Shown: piece after piece, positions 7,543-15,286 of the stretch
How the letters are laid out: each line of letters begins with the position of its first letter
Numbering within the stretch: the first letter of the stretch is position 1
NCBI RefSeq assembly: GCF_026153205.1
Contig: NZ_JAPFBW010000001.1
Location: 1 to 64,000 of the forward strand
Length of the DNA stretch: 64,000 nt
Source: Aquabacterium sp. A7-Y
GTDB taxonomy: Bacteria > Pseudomonadota > Gammaproteobacteria > Burkholderiales > Burkholderiaceae_C
Direction: 5' to 3'
Made by a program: the position numbers and the translations under genes
The notes under the pieces: model-generated
Database searches by the model: none
Told to the model about the DNA's origin: nothing
What the model saw: the letters and a program-made list of their open reading frames with translations, nothing else

Positions 7543-9216
7543 TCACGCCGGTATCGATTCGCTCGTCGAGGACGTGTGCACGAGGCGCTGGATCGCGGCC
7601 TTGTTGAACTTGAAGGTCAGCAAGGCCGACGCGCGGTAGCGCGTGAGTCCGTAGTCGGTGCGCAGCTTCTCGGGCAGGTACTGCAGCTGTTTGGAGGTGG
7701 CGGGCTCGCCGAGCCAGCGCCGGGTCTTGTACGCCGTCTCGGCGCTCTCCCGCTCGTTGATCCAGTCATTAGCGCGGGCGAGGCAGACCGCGCGCTCGCC
7801 CACGGCCAGCAGGCGCGGCCGCGCATCTTCGGCGCCGCCCACGGCATACCAGCGGCCCTTCCAGCGGAACAGCCCGCCCCAGGCGTTGAAGCCCGTGGCC
7901 ACCAGCGATGCATCGTCCTGGAAGAGGTCGCACCAGCGGAAGTTGGACCGTTCCAGCAGGTCGATCTCGGTCATGACGACGCTGGCGCGTGGCGAGATCG
8001 CGGCCGGCTCGCGCTCCCACAGGTGGCCGCACAGAGGGCACTCCCGGCAGGCCAGCGGCACCTCGACCTCACACTCGGGGCAGTCCTTCGTCGGCGCTTC
8101 GCCGTCGCGGGGCTGGCCGTCGAGATCGACCTCCTGCTCCAGCCGGCCGTGCGTCAGCGAGGCGGTGCCGAAGTCGAGCACGATGCAGTCGGTTTTCACC
8201 ACGCCCGGGTGCTCTGCAGGATCGACCGTGCGCAGGCCCCGGCCTACCATCTGGATCAGCGTCGACTTGTGCGAGCTGGGCCGCAGCAGCACCACGCAGG
8301 AGGTCGGCGTGTGGTCGTAGCCCTCGGTCAGGACGGCCACGTTGACCACGACCTGGGCGGCACCGCTTTCATACGTGGCTAACCGCGCCTGGCGCTCGGC
8401 GTCGGACAACTCGCCGTGGATCAGCACCGCGGAGACGCCGGCTTCCCGGAAGGCGGTGCAGACGCTCTCGGCATGGGCGACCGTCGAGCAGAACACGATG
8501 GTCTGACGGTCGCCGGCCTTCTCGCGCCAGTGGTGCAGGACGGCCTCGTTGATCGGGGCGCTGTTCAGGATCTCGGCCACCTCGTTCATGTCGAAGTCGA
8601 TGGCGGTGCGCCGCACCCTCTTCAGTTGCTCTTGCGCCCCGACGTCGATCACGAAGGTGCGAGGCGGCACCAGGTGGCCCGACGCGATCAGCTCGCCGAG
8701 CGTGATCTGGTCGGCCACGTTGCTGAACACCTCGCGCAGCCCTTTGCGGTCGCCGCGGTTCGGCGTGGCGGTGACGCCGAAGATCCAGGCGCCGGGGTTG
8801 CGCTCCAGCACCTGGTCGACGATCCGCCGGTAGGAGTCCGACGCCGCGTGGTGGGCTTCGTCGATCACCAGCAGATCCAGCGCCGGCATCGAGTCGAGAT
8901 GCGAGCCGCGCGACAGCGTCTGCGCCATGGCGAAGGTGGCGCGGCCGGACCAAGACTTCTCCTTGGCGTCGAACACCGAGGTGCCGATGCCCGGGTTGAC
9001 GCGCTGGAACTTGGCCCGGTTCTGGCCGGTGAGCTCGTCCCGATGGGCGAGCACGCAGGCCTTGGCGTCGGGGTTGGCCAGCACGCTCCCGGCGACCGCC
9101 GAGAGCATGACGGTTTTGCCCGCGCCGGTGGGCGCGACGCACAGCGTGTTGTGGTGTTGCCCGAGGGCGGCCAGCGACCGCTCGACGAGCAGCGCTTGCC
9201 GGGGACGCAGCATCAT
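7543..9216 (-). CDS. Superfamily II DEAD/DEAH-box helicase
   Basis: 557 aa. Motif I is GAGKT (31-35) and motif II is DEAH (119-122). SAT-like VTATPNRGDRKG follows, and the C-terminal RecA domain contains VAVLTEGYDHTPTSCV and the motif VI-like QMVGRGLRT. After the helicase core come four Cys arranged as CPEC...CRECPLC, a probable zinc ribbon, and then an unassigned ~170-residue tail. It belongs to the type I restriction/UvsW-like SF2 helicases often found beside phage primases. The start (ATGATG) overlaps the stop of the preceding small HTH gene by 4 bp. Confidence 0.85.
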   Translation of the reverse strand: MMLRPRQALLVERSLAALGQHHNTLCVAPTGAGKTVMLSAVAGSVLANPDAKACVLAHRDELTGQNRAKFQRVNPGIGTSVFDAKEKSWSGRATFAMAQTLSRGSHLDSMPALDLLVIDEAHHAASDSYRRIVDQVLERNPGAWIFGVTATPNRGDRKGLREVFSNVADQITLGELIASGHLVPPRTFVIDVGAQEQLKRVRRTAIDFDMNEVAEILNSAPINEAVLHHWREKAGDRQTIVFCSTVAHAESVCTAFREAGVSAVLIHGELSDAERQARLATYESGAAQVVVNVAVLTEGYDHTPTSCVVLLRPSSHKSTLIQMVGRGLRTVDPAEHPGVVKTDCIVLDFGTASLTHGRLEQEVDLDGQPRDGEAPTKDCPECEVEVPLACRECPLCGHLWEREPAAISPRASVVMTEIDLLERSNFRWCDLFQDDASLVATGFNAWGGLFRWKGRWYAVGGAEDARPRLLAVGERAVCLARANDWINERESAETAYKTRRWLGEPATSKQLQYLPEKLRTDYGLTRYRASALLTFKFNKAAIQRLVHTSSTSESIPA

Positions 9217-9455
9217 GGCCGCGTTCCTTGCCGTTCGCGTTCGGCCGCTTCTGCCTCGCTGCGGCGCGCCTGCCAGGCGGCTACCTCCGGCAGCCTGAAG
9301 CGCACGAGGCTGTGGATGCGGTAGTGGGGGATGCCCAGCTGCCGGCGCCGGGTAGCGTCCGACAGGAAGCACTCGGGTAGGTTGAGGGCGCGCGCCGTCT
9401 GCTGCGCGGTGAGCAGGCGGTCCTTGGCGGCGGGGTGGATGTCGTTGGTTTTCAT
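9213..9455 (-). CDS. Small helix-turn-helix protein (MerR/excisionase-like)
   Basis: 80 aa. RLLTAQQTARALNLPECFL followed by a wing-like segment IPHYRIHSLVRFRLPEVAAW is the pattern of winged-helix DNA-binding proteins of the excisionase/AlpA group: helix, turn, recognition helix, then a beta wing ending in a W. Start and stop each overlap the neighbouring genes by 4 bp (ATGA), so it is translated with the nuclease before and the helicase after it. It could be an excisionase, a replication accessory factor or a repressor. Confidence 0.65.
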   Translation of the reverse strand: MKTNDIHPAAKDRLLTAQQTARALNLPECFLSDATRRRQLGIPHYRIHSLVRFRLPEVAAWQARRSEAEAAERERQGTRP

Positions 9456-10189
9456 GGTTGGATTCGGTGGCACCGGTCCTGCCATGGGCAGAACCGGCAT
9501 TCGATGTGGGTGGGGTCGTGGAAAGCGCGCGGCAGCAGCTCGCCGGCTTCGGTGGCGTGGATGACACGCGCCGCGCGGTCGGACATGCGCTGGGCCAGCG
9601 CCGCATCGAAGGGCACCAGCTCGGCGTAGATCTCCATCGTGTCGGCGTTCAGCGCCGTGAACAGCGCCGGGTGCTCGTGCAGCTGCAGGTAGGCCTGGTA
9701 GATCGCGACCTGCGCGGCGTAGACCGGCTTAGCTTTGGCCAGCTTGTGCTTCTGCAGCTCCTTCCAGGATTTCGAGCCGAGGCATTTCATCTCCCAAAGC
9801 GCCGGACAGACGAAGCCGTCCGGGCCGGCGAGGATGACGCCGTCGACGTGGCCGCGCAGGCGGCCGTTCGCGACGCTGAAGCCGAATTGCCCGCCGTCGG
9901 GCTTGCGGGTGCGCAGATCGAAGCCGGCGGCACGCAGCCACTCGACCATGACCTCCTCCATACGGTGACCGCGTTCGAAGACGCGCAGGATGCGGCCGGA
10001 AAAGCCCCGGCCGGGGTCGACCGGTGCCTGCGCGTACTCGAACTGCAAGGCCCGCTCGCAGGCGACACCGACGCGCGAGGCGCCGAGGTAGTCGCGGGCG
10101 GGCTGCGCGGCGGCCTGCCGCTGCAGGCCGTCGTCGATCAGCGCTTCCACCCGCTCGCCCAGGCTGGACGTTGGGTTGAAGTCCATCAT
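9452..10189 (-). CDS. PD-(D/E)XK nuclease with Cas4-like Fe-S cysteines
   Basis: 245 aa. GHVDGVI (Asp116) followed by LWEMKC (Glu133, Lys135) gives the PD-(D/E)XK catalytic signature. One Cys near the N terminus (Cys44, GVACER) and three near the C terminus (Cys231, Cys234, Cys240 in CRFCPWQDRC) match the 4Fe-4S arrangement of Cas4 and AddB-type exonucleases. It probably resects DNA ends to feed phage recombination together with the RecA-like ATPase in the same operon. No CRISPR array or other cas genes are nearby, so a CRISPR role is unlikely. Start overlaps the upstream stop (ATGA). Confidence 0.85.
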   Translation of the reverse strand: MMDFNPTSSLGERVEALIDDGLQRQAAAQPARDYLGASRVGVACERALQFEYAQAPVDPGRGFSGRILRVFERGHRMEEVMVEWLRAAGFDLRTRKPDGGQFGFSVANGRLRGHVDGVILAGPDGFVCPALWEMKCLGSKSWKELQKHKLAKAKPVYAAQVAIYQAYLQLHEHPALFTALNADTMEIYAELVPFDAALAQRMSDRAARVIHATEAGELLPRAFHDPTHIECRFCPWQDRCHRIQP

Positions 10190-10653
10190 CGGGTGGTCGC
10201 CTCCCCACGTGCGTCGCTCGACGCGTTCGCGAGCGGATCAGGCGTCGGCACCATGCCCCGCACGGGCGGGTACTTCGTTGCCTCGTGGTGCTCGACCATC
10301 GCCTCGGTGTAGCGGGTCACGATGGCATCGATGACCTGCAGCGCCTCGGTCTCGGTGTACTGGCCCAGCGGCTTGCCGAAACCGATGGCCGCACCGGCTT
10401 CGCCGAAGGCGCGCAGGCAGCGGCGCATCGCGGCCTGCTCGATCTCAGAGGGATCGATCATCGGAACCTCCTTGCGGTCGACGTCCCCCGCGAGTACGGC
10501 CCGCCAACGCCCGTACAGCACATGGAACGCTTCCAGGCAGCGGCGAGAACAAAAGACCCAGTCGATCGGGTAGTGCCGCGGGTCGGTCAGCGCGTAGCGG
10601 GTGTCGCTGTGGCCGAAGCCGCGGGCGCTGCGTGAGCAGATCCAGCATTTCAA
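10186..10653 (-). CDS. DUF6511-type protein with N-terminal zinc site
   Basis: 155 aa from a TTG start at 10653. The TTG is preceded by GGAGGACGC and its TTGA overlaps the upstream stop by 4 bp, like every other junction in this operon; an ATG start further in would lose the N-terminal CWIC. The N terminus has CWIC...FCSRRC, a likely zinc-binding treble-clef, and the C-terminal half contains IDPSEIEQAAMRRCLRAFGE and EATKYPPVRG, which I recognise from DUF6511 of phage origin. Function is unknown, though the zinc site suggests nucleic acid or protein binding. Confidence 0.7.
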   Translation of the reverse strand: MKCWICSRSARGFGHSDTRYALTDPRHYPIDWVFCSRRCLEAFHVLYGRWRAVLAGDVDRKEVPMIDPSEIEQAAMRRCLRAFGEAGAAIGFGKPLGQYTETEALQVIDAIVTRYTEAMVEHHEATKYPPVRGMVPTPDPLANASSDARGEATTR

Positions 10654-11495
10654 GCGTCCTCCTTCAAGGCGGGCGCGGCGGCCTCGGCAGCTGTCGCGAA
10701 GACGGCCTCGCACCGCTTCGCGAAGTCCTGGTAGCCGCTCGACAGGCGGGCGATCACGGTCACGGCGGCGATTTGCGCCTGCAGCCGCGGCACCCCCTCC
10801 TCGGACAGCCACCGCCGGTGCTGCTGCGACACCGGCCGCCCGCTCTGGACGTGCCGGAACAGGGCCTGCGGCAACACCGGCCGGTAGACCCACTGCAGGG
10901 TGACCTGTTCGACGGCCAGGGGCTGCGGCGCTTCCTGGCCCTTGAAGTGCCAACGGAACAGCCGATAGAGGGCACGGTGGTAGTCCGCACCGAAGCGACG
11001 TTCCCACGCCGGGCAGATCTCGTTCAGCAGGTCGGCCATGCGCCCCAGTACCGCACCTGGCGCCTGGTGGCGGCCGTAGCCTGTCGCCTCGTCGATCAGC
11101 TCCACCTCGGTGCGCGCGGCCAGGGTCGCGACGACCTTGATGCAGTTCGCCAGCAATCGCTCCGAGGCGCCGTGCCGCCGGCCGGCGAGCGCCGCCTCGA
11201 AGAGGTTGGACGCAACCTCGCCGATGATGCCGGCGGGACAGAACTGGCCCTTCTGCCCGTCCAAGAGGAGGATGTCCTTCGGCCCTTCATCCAGCAGCGG
11301 CTCGGACGTCGGGGCGAACTCGCCGAGCAGCAAGCCCAGCCGGTCGCCGTAAGAGGTTTCGTCGAATCGCAGCTCAAGGGCCACGTGGGGCCAAACGAAT
11401 CCGCGCTCGCGCGTCTCCAGCACGACGGCTTCGCAGGGGACATCGAGGAAGCGCACGACACCATGGCAGACGACGGGAATGACAGCATCACTCAT
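10650..11495 (-). CDS. P63C-domain phage protein
   Basis: 281 aa. The central LIDEATGYGRHQA, followed by ERRFGADYHRALYRLFRWHF and RPVLPQALF, is typical of the P63C domain found in phage and plasmid proteins, sometimes next to antirepressor domains. The start is taken at ATG 11495, which has AGGAGG six bases away; the ATG at 11501 lies directly against that SD and is less likely. Role unknown; the family is thought to be regulatory or DNA-associated. It lies between the ssDNA-binding-like protein and DUF6511 in the operon. Confidence 0.75.
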   Translation of the reverse strand: MSDAVIPVVCHGVVRFLDVPCEAVVLETRERGFVWPHVALELRFDETSYGDRLGLLLGEFAPTSEPLLDEGPKDILLLDGQKGQFCPAGIIGEVASNLFEAALAGRRHGASERLLANCIKVVATLAARTEVELIDEATGYGRHQAPGAVLGRMADLLNEICPAWERRFGADYHRALYRLFRWHFKGQEAPQPLAVEQVTLQWVYRPVLPQALFRHVQSGRPVSQQHRRWLSEEGVPRLQAQIAAVTVIARLSSGYQDFAKRCEAVFATAAEAAAPALKEDA

Positions 11496-11506
11496 GTCCA
11501 TCCTCC

Positions 11507-12199
11507 TCACTGGGCCCACGCCGGCTTGCCGCTCACGGGCGGACGGCCTGGCGCGACGGCTTGCGCGGGGGCGCGGGCGGCAGGCTGCTGCGCTGCCGGC
11601 CGGTAGCCCTGGGCCGCGGGGGCGGCGGTCGGCGCGGGGAGCACCTGGGCCATGGGCTGCGCCGGGACGGCGGTGCCGGCCGGCGCGATACGCGGCGTCA
11701 CGCCCATCAGCCGCGCGTGGTCCGGGTGGTCTGGCTCGACCGCGACCTTGATGACGTTCTTCAGCTCGTCGCGGCCGTCCTTCTCGACGTCGATGCGGGC
11801 GAGGAACTCGATGCCGTCCAGCTCGTGGAAGCCCGAGATGAAGCGCCTAGCGGCCGTGTCGGGACCCAGGTCCTTCGGATGCAGGTTGCGGGCGCTGTTG
11901 AGCACACCCCGGATGAAGCTGCGGCCCATCTGCGTCCAGGTCGATCCCTTGGGGCTGTAGAGACCAATGTTCGACCACACCTTGCGCCTGGCGTAGTCGC
12001 CGGCCAGCACCACGAACTCGCAGGCCAGGTACACCGAGCCGGTCTCATAAGATTGGGTGGCCCAGCCATCGGTCCAGCCCTGGGAATGATCGTCGAAGCC
12101 GCCGGGCTTGATCGTCATGCGCACCGGCACGACGGTGCCCTTGGGGATGAGGTCGAAGACTTGCGGTTCTGCGTCGTTGAAATCGTTCCAGGTGGTCAT
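11507..12199 (-). CDS. DUF669-like, possible ssDNA-binding protein
   Basis: 230 aa. The first ~110 residues (NDAEPQ, LIPKGTVVPVRMTI, then CEFVVLAGDYARRKVWSNIGLY) follow the beta-rich pattern of DUF669-type proteins, which in phages sit beside RecA-like ATPases and are proposed single-strand binding proteins. The last ~50 residues are a Pro/Ala/Gln-rich flexible tail, as in SSB. The start follows AAAGGACC and overlaps the stop of the AAA ATPase gene by 4 bp. Assignment is by pattern and neighbourhood, not by a strong signature. Confidence 0.55.
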   Translation of the reverse strand: MTTWNDFNDAEPQVFDLIPKGTVVPVRMTIKPGGFDDHSQGWTDGWATQSYETGSVYLACEFVVLAGDYARRKVWSNIGLYSPKGSTWTQMGRSFIRGVLNSARNLHPKDLGPDTAARRFISGFHELDGIEFLARIDVEKDGRDELKNVIKVAVEPDHPDHARLMGVTPRIAPAGTAVPAQPMAQVLPAPTAAPAAQGYRPAAQQPAARAPAQAVAPGRPPVSGKPAWAQ

Positions 12200-13038
12200 G
12201 CGGTGGTCCTTTGTTGTTCGTTCGATTCGGAGGAAAAGCTCTGGTGGGTGGTGGCGCACTTGCCGATCAGGGCGCCCAGGTCGGGCGGCTCCAGCAGGTC
12301 CAGGACGCCGGAGCGGTCCTTGGCCGGGTAGCCATAGGGGTTGACGGTGTGGGTCACGAAGGCGCGGAAGGCGCTGCCGTCCTCGGCCTTGATCTCGGCC
12401 AGCGTGACCACCTCGTCGACGATGCCGGGCAACTCGCTGGCGGTCTTGCTGCCCTCGATCTGTGGGAGGAAGACCTTGCGGTTGAAATCGTCGAACCGCT
12501 CGTCGAGGATGGCGACGAAGATCACGTGCTTGCCGCGGGCGTGCTGCAAGTGCGTGAGCGCGCCGATCATCTCAGCGCCCAGTAGCCCGTAGGCACCGCG
12601 TGTGTCCGGCTTGCCGGTCCGCTCGGAAAACGCCTGGGGCTGCGTCTTGGCCCAGGCCAGGCACCAGCGGGAGAGGACGGTGAGGCTGTCGACGAAATAG
12701 CAGTCGTATTTGTCGAGCTGGGCCGGATCGCCGTAGCGTTGGCAGACGTGGTCGAAGTGCGCCTGCGAGAACGGCGCCTCGGCCGGCAGCGCGGCGTTGG
12801 GGCCGGCCAGGAATACCACGAGATTCCGGAACTCCGGCCAGGTCGTCGAGCGCATCGTGTCGCCGCGCCAGTCCTTGACGGCCAAGTCGCCGGCTTCGAG
12901 GTCGATGAACAGGGTGCTGGCCTCGGGCAGGGTCTTGAGCTGGGACGTTTTGCCGATCCCGCTCTTGCCGAGTAGAACCAGCTTGACGCCGGTGCGCTCC
13001 GCCAGCCGCTGCTCGGCGGTGATGATGGGAAGGGCCAT
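12196..13038 (-). CDS. RecA-like phage ATPase (AAA_24/Sak4-like)
   Basis: 280 aa. Walker A LLGKSGIGKTSQL (about 23-35), a Walker B-like strand in DCYFVDSLTVLSRW, and an intact RecA-fold layout match the AAA_24 'phage nucleotide-binding protein' family, related to Sak4-type single-strand annealing recombinases. It probably promotes strand annealing or pairing with the adjacent DUF669-like protein. ATG 13038 overlaps the previous stop by one base (TGATG) and has AAGGAA upstream. The same frame continues far upstream but there reads the preceding gene out of frame. Confidence 0.8.
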   Translation of the reverse strand: MALPIITAEQRLAERTGVKLVLLGKSGIGKTSQLKTLPEASTLFIDLEAGDLAVKDWRGDTMRSTTWPEFRNLVVFLAGPNAALPAEAPFSQAHFDHVCQRYGDPAQLDKYDCYFVDSLTVLSRWCLAWAKTQPQAFSERTGKPDTRGAYGLLGAEMIGALTHLQHARGKHVIFVAILDERFDDFNRKVFLPQIEGSKTASELPGIVDEVVTLAEIKAEDGSAFRAFVTHTVNPYGYPAKDRSGVLDLLEPPDLGALIGKCATTHQSFSSESNEQQRTTA

Positions 13039-13584
13039 CAGATCGATTCCTTGGAGTCGAGGTGGAGGGTGAAGCTCGGCTTGCCGGGCTCGACCGTGCG
13101 GGCGGGGGCGAACTGCTCCTGCAGGGTCGGCGGCCAGCTTTTGAACTTGGCCTCGCTGACGGACAGCTTGGCGTCGATGTAGTGCTCGACCTTCTCGCCG
13201 CCCGCGACGATGCGCTCGGCCAGCTGGTGCAGCTGCTGCTGGTCCCACTTCACGCGTTTGGGCAAGTCGAAGGTGATCCGCACCACGCCGTCGCGGCCGT
13301 GGGCGGTGCCGAAGTCGCGGCCGGACTCGTGCAGCACGCGCCGGCAGGTGTCGCCATAGGCGGTCTCCAGCGCAGCGTCGAACTTCTGTTCGGCCTGCCG
13401 CAGCCAGGCGGCGGCGGTCGCCAGCTGCTGCTGGATCTCTGCCGTTTTTAAGGGCGGGCAGGGCGGCCAGCTCGGCGACGCTCAGGGCGAGCAGGGCCGG
13501 CAAGGGCGCCAGCTCGGTCACGGTCAGCTCGGCACCAGTGAGAACAGAGATAGTGGTGTCGGTCATGGGCGCGGCCTCACTCAT
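13038..13584 (-). pseudogene. Phage-operon gene interrupted by a +1 frameshift at an A5 tract
   Basis: Two frames join into one sensible protein if one A is removed from the AAAAA tract (coding strand) at 13449-13445. The upstream frame gives a short helical piece rich in Leu/Ala (ATG 13566 or 13584), then ...LPALK. The downstream frame then continues TAEIQQQLATAAAWLRQAEQKF and runs to ...LDSKESI. The downstream frame has no start codon with an SD near the junction. The product would be about 175-180 aa, of unknown family, with an ITFDLPKRVKWDQQQL segment. Either a real frameshift, a sequencing error in a homopolymer, or slippage could explain it. Confidence 0.6.
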
Positions 13585-13849
13585 CGCGTTCGGATGTGGA
13601 GATGCGGCCGGCGGCGCGTTCGAACTCGAACACCGCGGTGAGCGGGTAGCCGATGCGGCTGCCGAGCTTCATGTACTTGGGGCCGCGGCCTTCGTTGCGC
13701 CAGCGCTCGAGCGTTCTCTCGCTCACGCCCCAGCGCAAGGCCAGTTCATCGGCGCGCAGCACCTCGCGTTTGACCGGTTCCCGCGAAGCAAGGGCGGCGG
13801 GACTGCCAGTCGTGCGGGGGACTCGCCCCCGTTGAGATGTCGTCAACAT
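13577..13849 (-). CDS. Helix-turn-helix regulator (AlpA/MerR-like)
   Basis: 90 aa. LRADELALRWGVSERTLERWRNEG (positions about 34-57) is a classic helix-turn-helix, followed by a wing GPKYMKLGSRIGYPLTAVFEFER. The start at 13849 has GGAGG four bases upstream. It is the first gene of the leftward replication operon after the palindrome-rich gap, which makes it a candidate for the protein that binds those palindromes or switches the operon, although this is not shown. It overlaps the frameshifted gene that follows. Confidence 0.75.
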   Translation of the reverse strand: MLTTSQRGRVPRTTGSPAALASREPVKREVLRADELALRWGVSERTLERWRNEGRGPKYMKLGSRIGYPLTAVFEFERAAGRISTSERDE

Positions 13850-13904
13850 TGATCCTCCGGTGAATGGGTGTGTGCGCGCACCGGAGGCATTGGAGATTTC
13901 TGGC

Positions 13905-14231
13905 AGCGAACTGTCAGCGAACTGGGCAGCGAACTTTTGCGAAAGTTCCAGTTCGCTGCCGAGGTCGATCCGCGGTTGGGAGAGGCGAAAAGGCGAGAAG
14001 AAGGGCCAGCATCGTGGTTTGTGCTTCAACCTGGTGCACAGCGGCTGACCAGCAGCGAACTGAGTTCGCTGCTGGCGGGAGACAAACGAGGCCGCTGCCC
14101 AAAAGCAGTACGTCCAGCGGCCTTCGGGGAGGGAGCAGCGAACTCAGTTCGCTGCTGGCCCGGCGCACAGCGGCAAGGACGGCCGGGGCGCCTGGATGCG
14201 GAGTTGGAGGGGCAGCGAACTCAGTTTGCTG
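13905..14231. repeat. AGCGAACT palindrome cluster
   Basis: Single boxes AGCGAACT at 13905, 13916 and 13928 and the reverse box AGTTCGCT at 13950-13957 lie close to the HTH gene. Two large palindromes follow: 14051-14073 (AGCAGCGAACT, one G, then its reverse complement; arms extend to 13 bp at 14049-14075) and 14134-14156 (the same arms around a C). A third, at 14214-14230, has one mismatch. These fill the 470-bp gap upstream of the leftward replication operon, where I see no gene. Confidence 0.75.
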
Positions 14232-14317
14232 TCAGCGTGGAGGACGAAGGCGCTCTGAAGGGGGCGGTGGCTGGGCGCCGCGCCGGGTCGGAGCCAGCCG
14301 ACCGGCGCAGTTCCCCT

Positions 14318-15286
14318 TCACAGTTTCAGCGCATACGTGCCCTCACGAGCGTTGACTTCCACCAACCGCGAGTAGGCGTAGCGCGGCGCCTCGTACTCGG
14401 GCTTCCCCTTGTTCTCGGTTTTCACCTTGAACACTTCGGCCGGCTTGTTGCCTTTCAGTCCGGCGCGCGCCATCACCACCTCGCCCTTTCGTGGTTCTCC
14501 GTTGAACGACCAGAGCGCCCTGAAGACGGCAGCCTGGGCCCGAGTGAGGCGGATTGGGTTGTGAGGGTAGTCCTTCAGGAACACCCACTCAAAGTCGTCT
14601 GAGAACGGCCCGTGGACGGCTTCCACCGGCCTCTGCGCTGCGCGGGCCAGCTCCGCCCGCGGGGACGGCGGCGGCTCGATACAGCTCAGGCGCGAGCCGT
14701 TCAGGACGAAGCAGCGCTGCAGCGGCATCCACATGATGCCCTCCTCGAACGGCTCGGCCGGCAGAGGCAGGCTTGTTTGAGGCGTCAGCGCCAGCGCGCG
14801 CCCCGTGGTGCTTGAGCGCATCCGTCCGAGCAGCGCGGAGCGCGCCCAGAGCCGGCTGACGCAACGTGCGAGCAGCACCGGCTCATGGCGCAGCGAACCC
14901 AGTCGCCACACGCCCTCAGCCAACTCCACGGGCCCGTCGTTGCCGGAAATGCCGAGCGCCAGGCGCAGCTGCGCGGCGAGCCAGCGGGTGTCGAGCTCGA
15001 CCGTGAGCCGGTAGTCCGGTGTCACCGTGACGATCCCACAGTCCGGGCAGTCGCAGCCGACGGCGGTCCCGCCAGAGCCGCCGAGATCCACAACGTGGCC
15101 GTGCTGCTGGTGGCACTCGGGGCACAAGACGTAGGGGTTGTTGTCCGGGCGCGCCTCGACGACGTGCGCTTCGACGAGTGCCGAGAGCAGCACTCGCTGA
15201 TCGCAGGGGAGGGCGGCTATCAGTGTCGGGGTCGAGCGCTTGAACAGGGTGCACGCGAAATTCCAGACTTGTGCGTCCCACGTCAC
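14318..15286 (-). CDS. Unrecognised phage-operon protein with zinc-ribbon Cys
   Basis: 322 aa. Near residues 54-85 it has CPECHQQHGH...CDCPDCG, which looks like a four-Cys zinc ribbon. The C-terminal part (TRAQAAVFRALWSFNGEPRKGEVVMARAG split across about 245-275) resembles a winged-helix domain. A DNA-binding or regulatory protein is plausible, but I do not recognise a named family. Its start overlaps the stop of the preceding gene by 4 bp (ATGA), so the two are coupled. It precedes the palindrome-rich gap. Confidence 0.65.
   Translation of the reverse strand: MTWDAQVWNFACTLFKRSTPTLIAALPCDQRVLLSALVEAHVVEARPDNNPYVLCPECHQQHGHVVDLGGSGGTAVGCDCPDCGIVTVTPDYRLTVELDTRWLAAQLRLALGISGNDGPVELAEGVWRLGSLRHEPVLLARCVSRLWARSALLGRMRSSTTGRALALTPQTSLPLPAEPFEEGIMWMPLQRCFVLNGSRLSCIEPPPSPRAELARAAQRPVEAVHGPFSDDFEWVFLKDYPHNPIRLTRAQAAVFRALWSFNGEPRKGEVVMARAGLKGNKPAEVFKVKTENKGKPEYEAPRYAYSRLVEVNAREGTYALKL

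Noticed and set aside
5028..7607. Long plus-strand frames opposite the primase-helicase gene
   Set aside because: The minus-strand protein has clear Toprim and Walker motifs; the opposite frames show only Arg/Gly/Ala-rich sequence.
12196..13584. A 462-codon version of the AAA ATPase gene
   Set aside because: The N-terminal part is an out-of-frame reading of the preceding gene. The ATPase fold and a good start begin at 13038.
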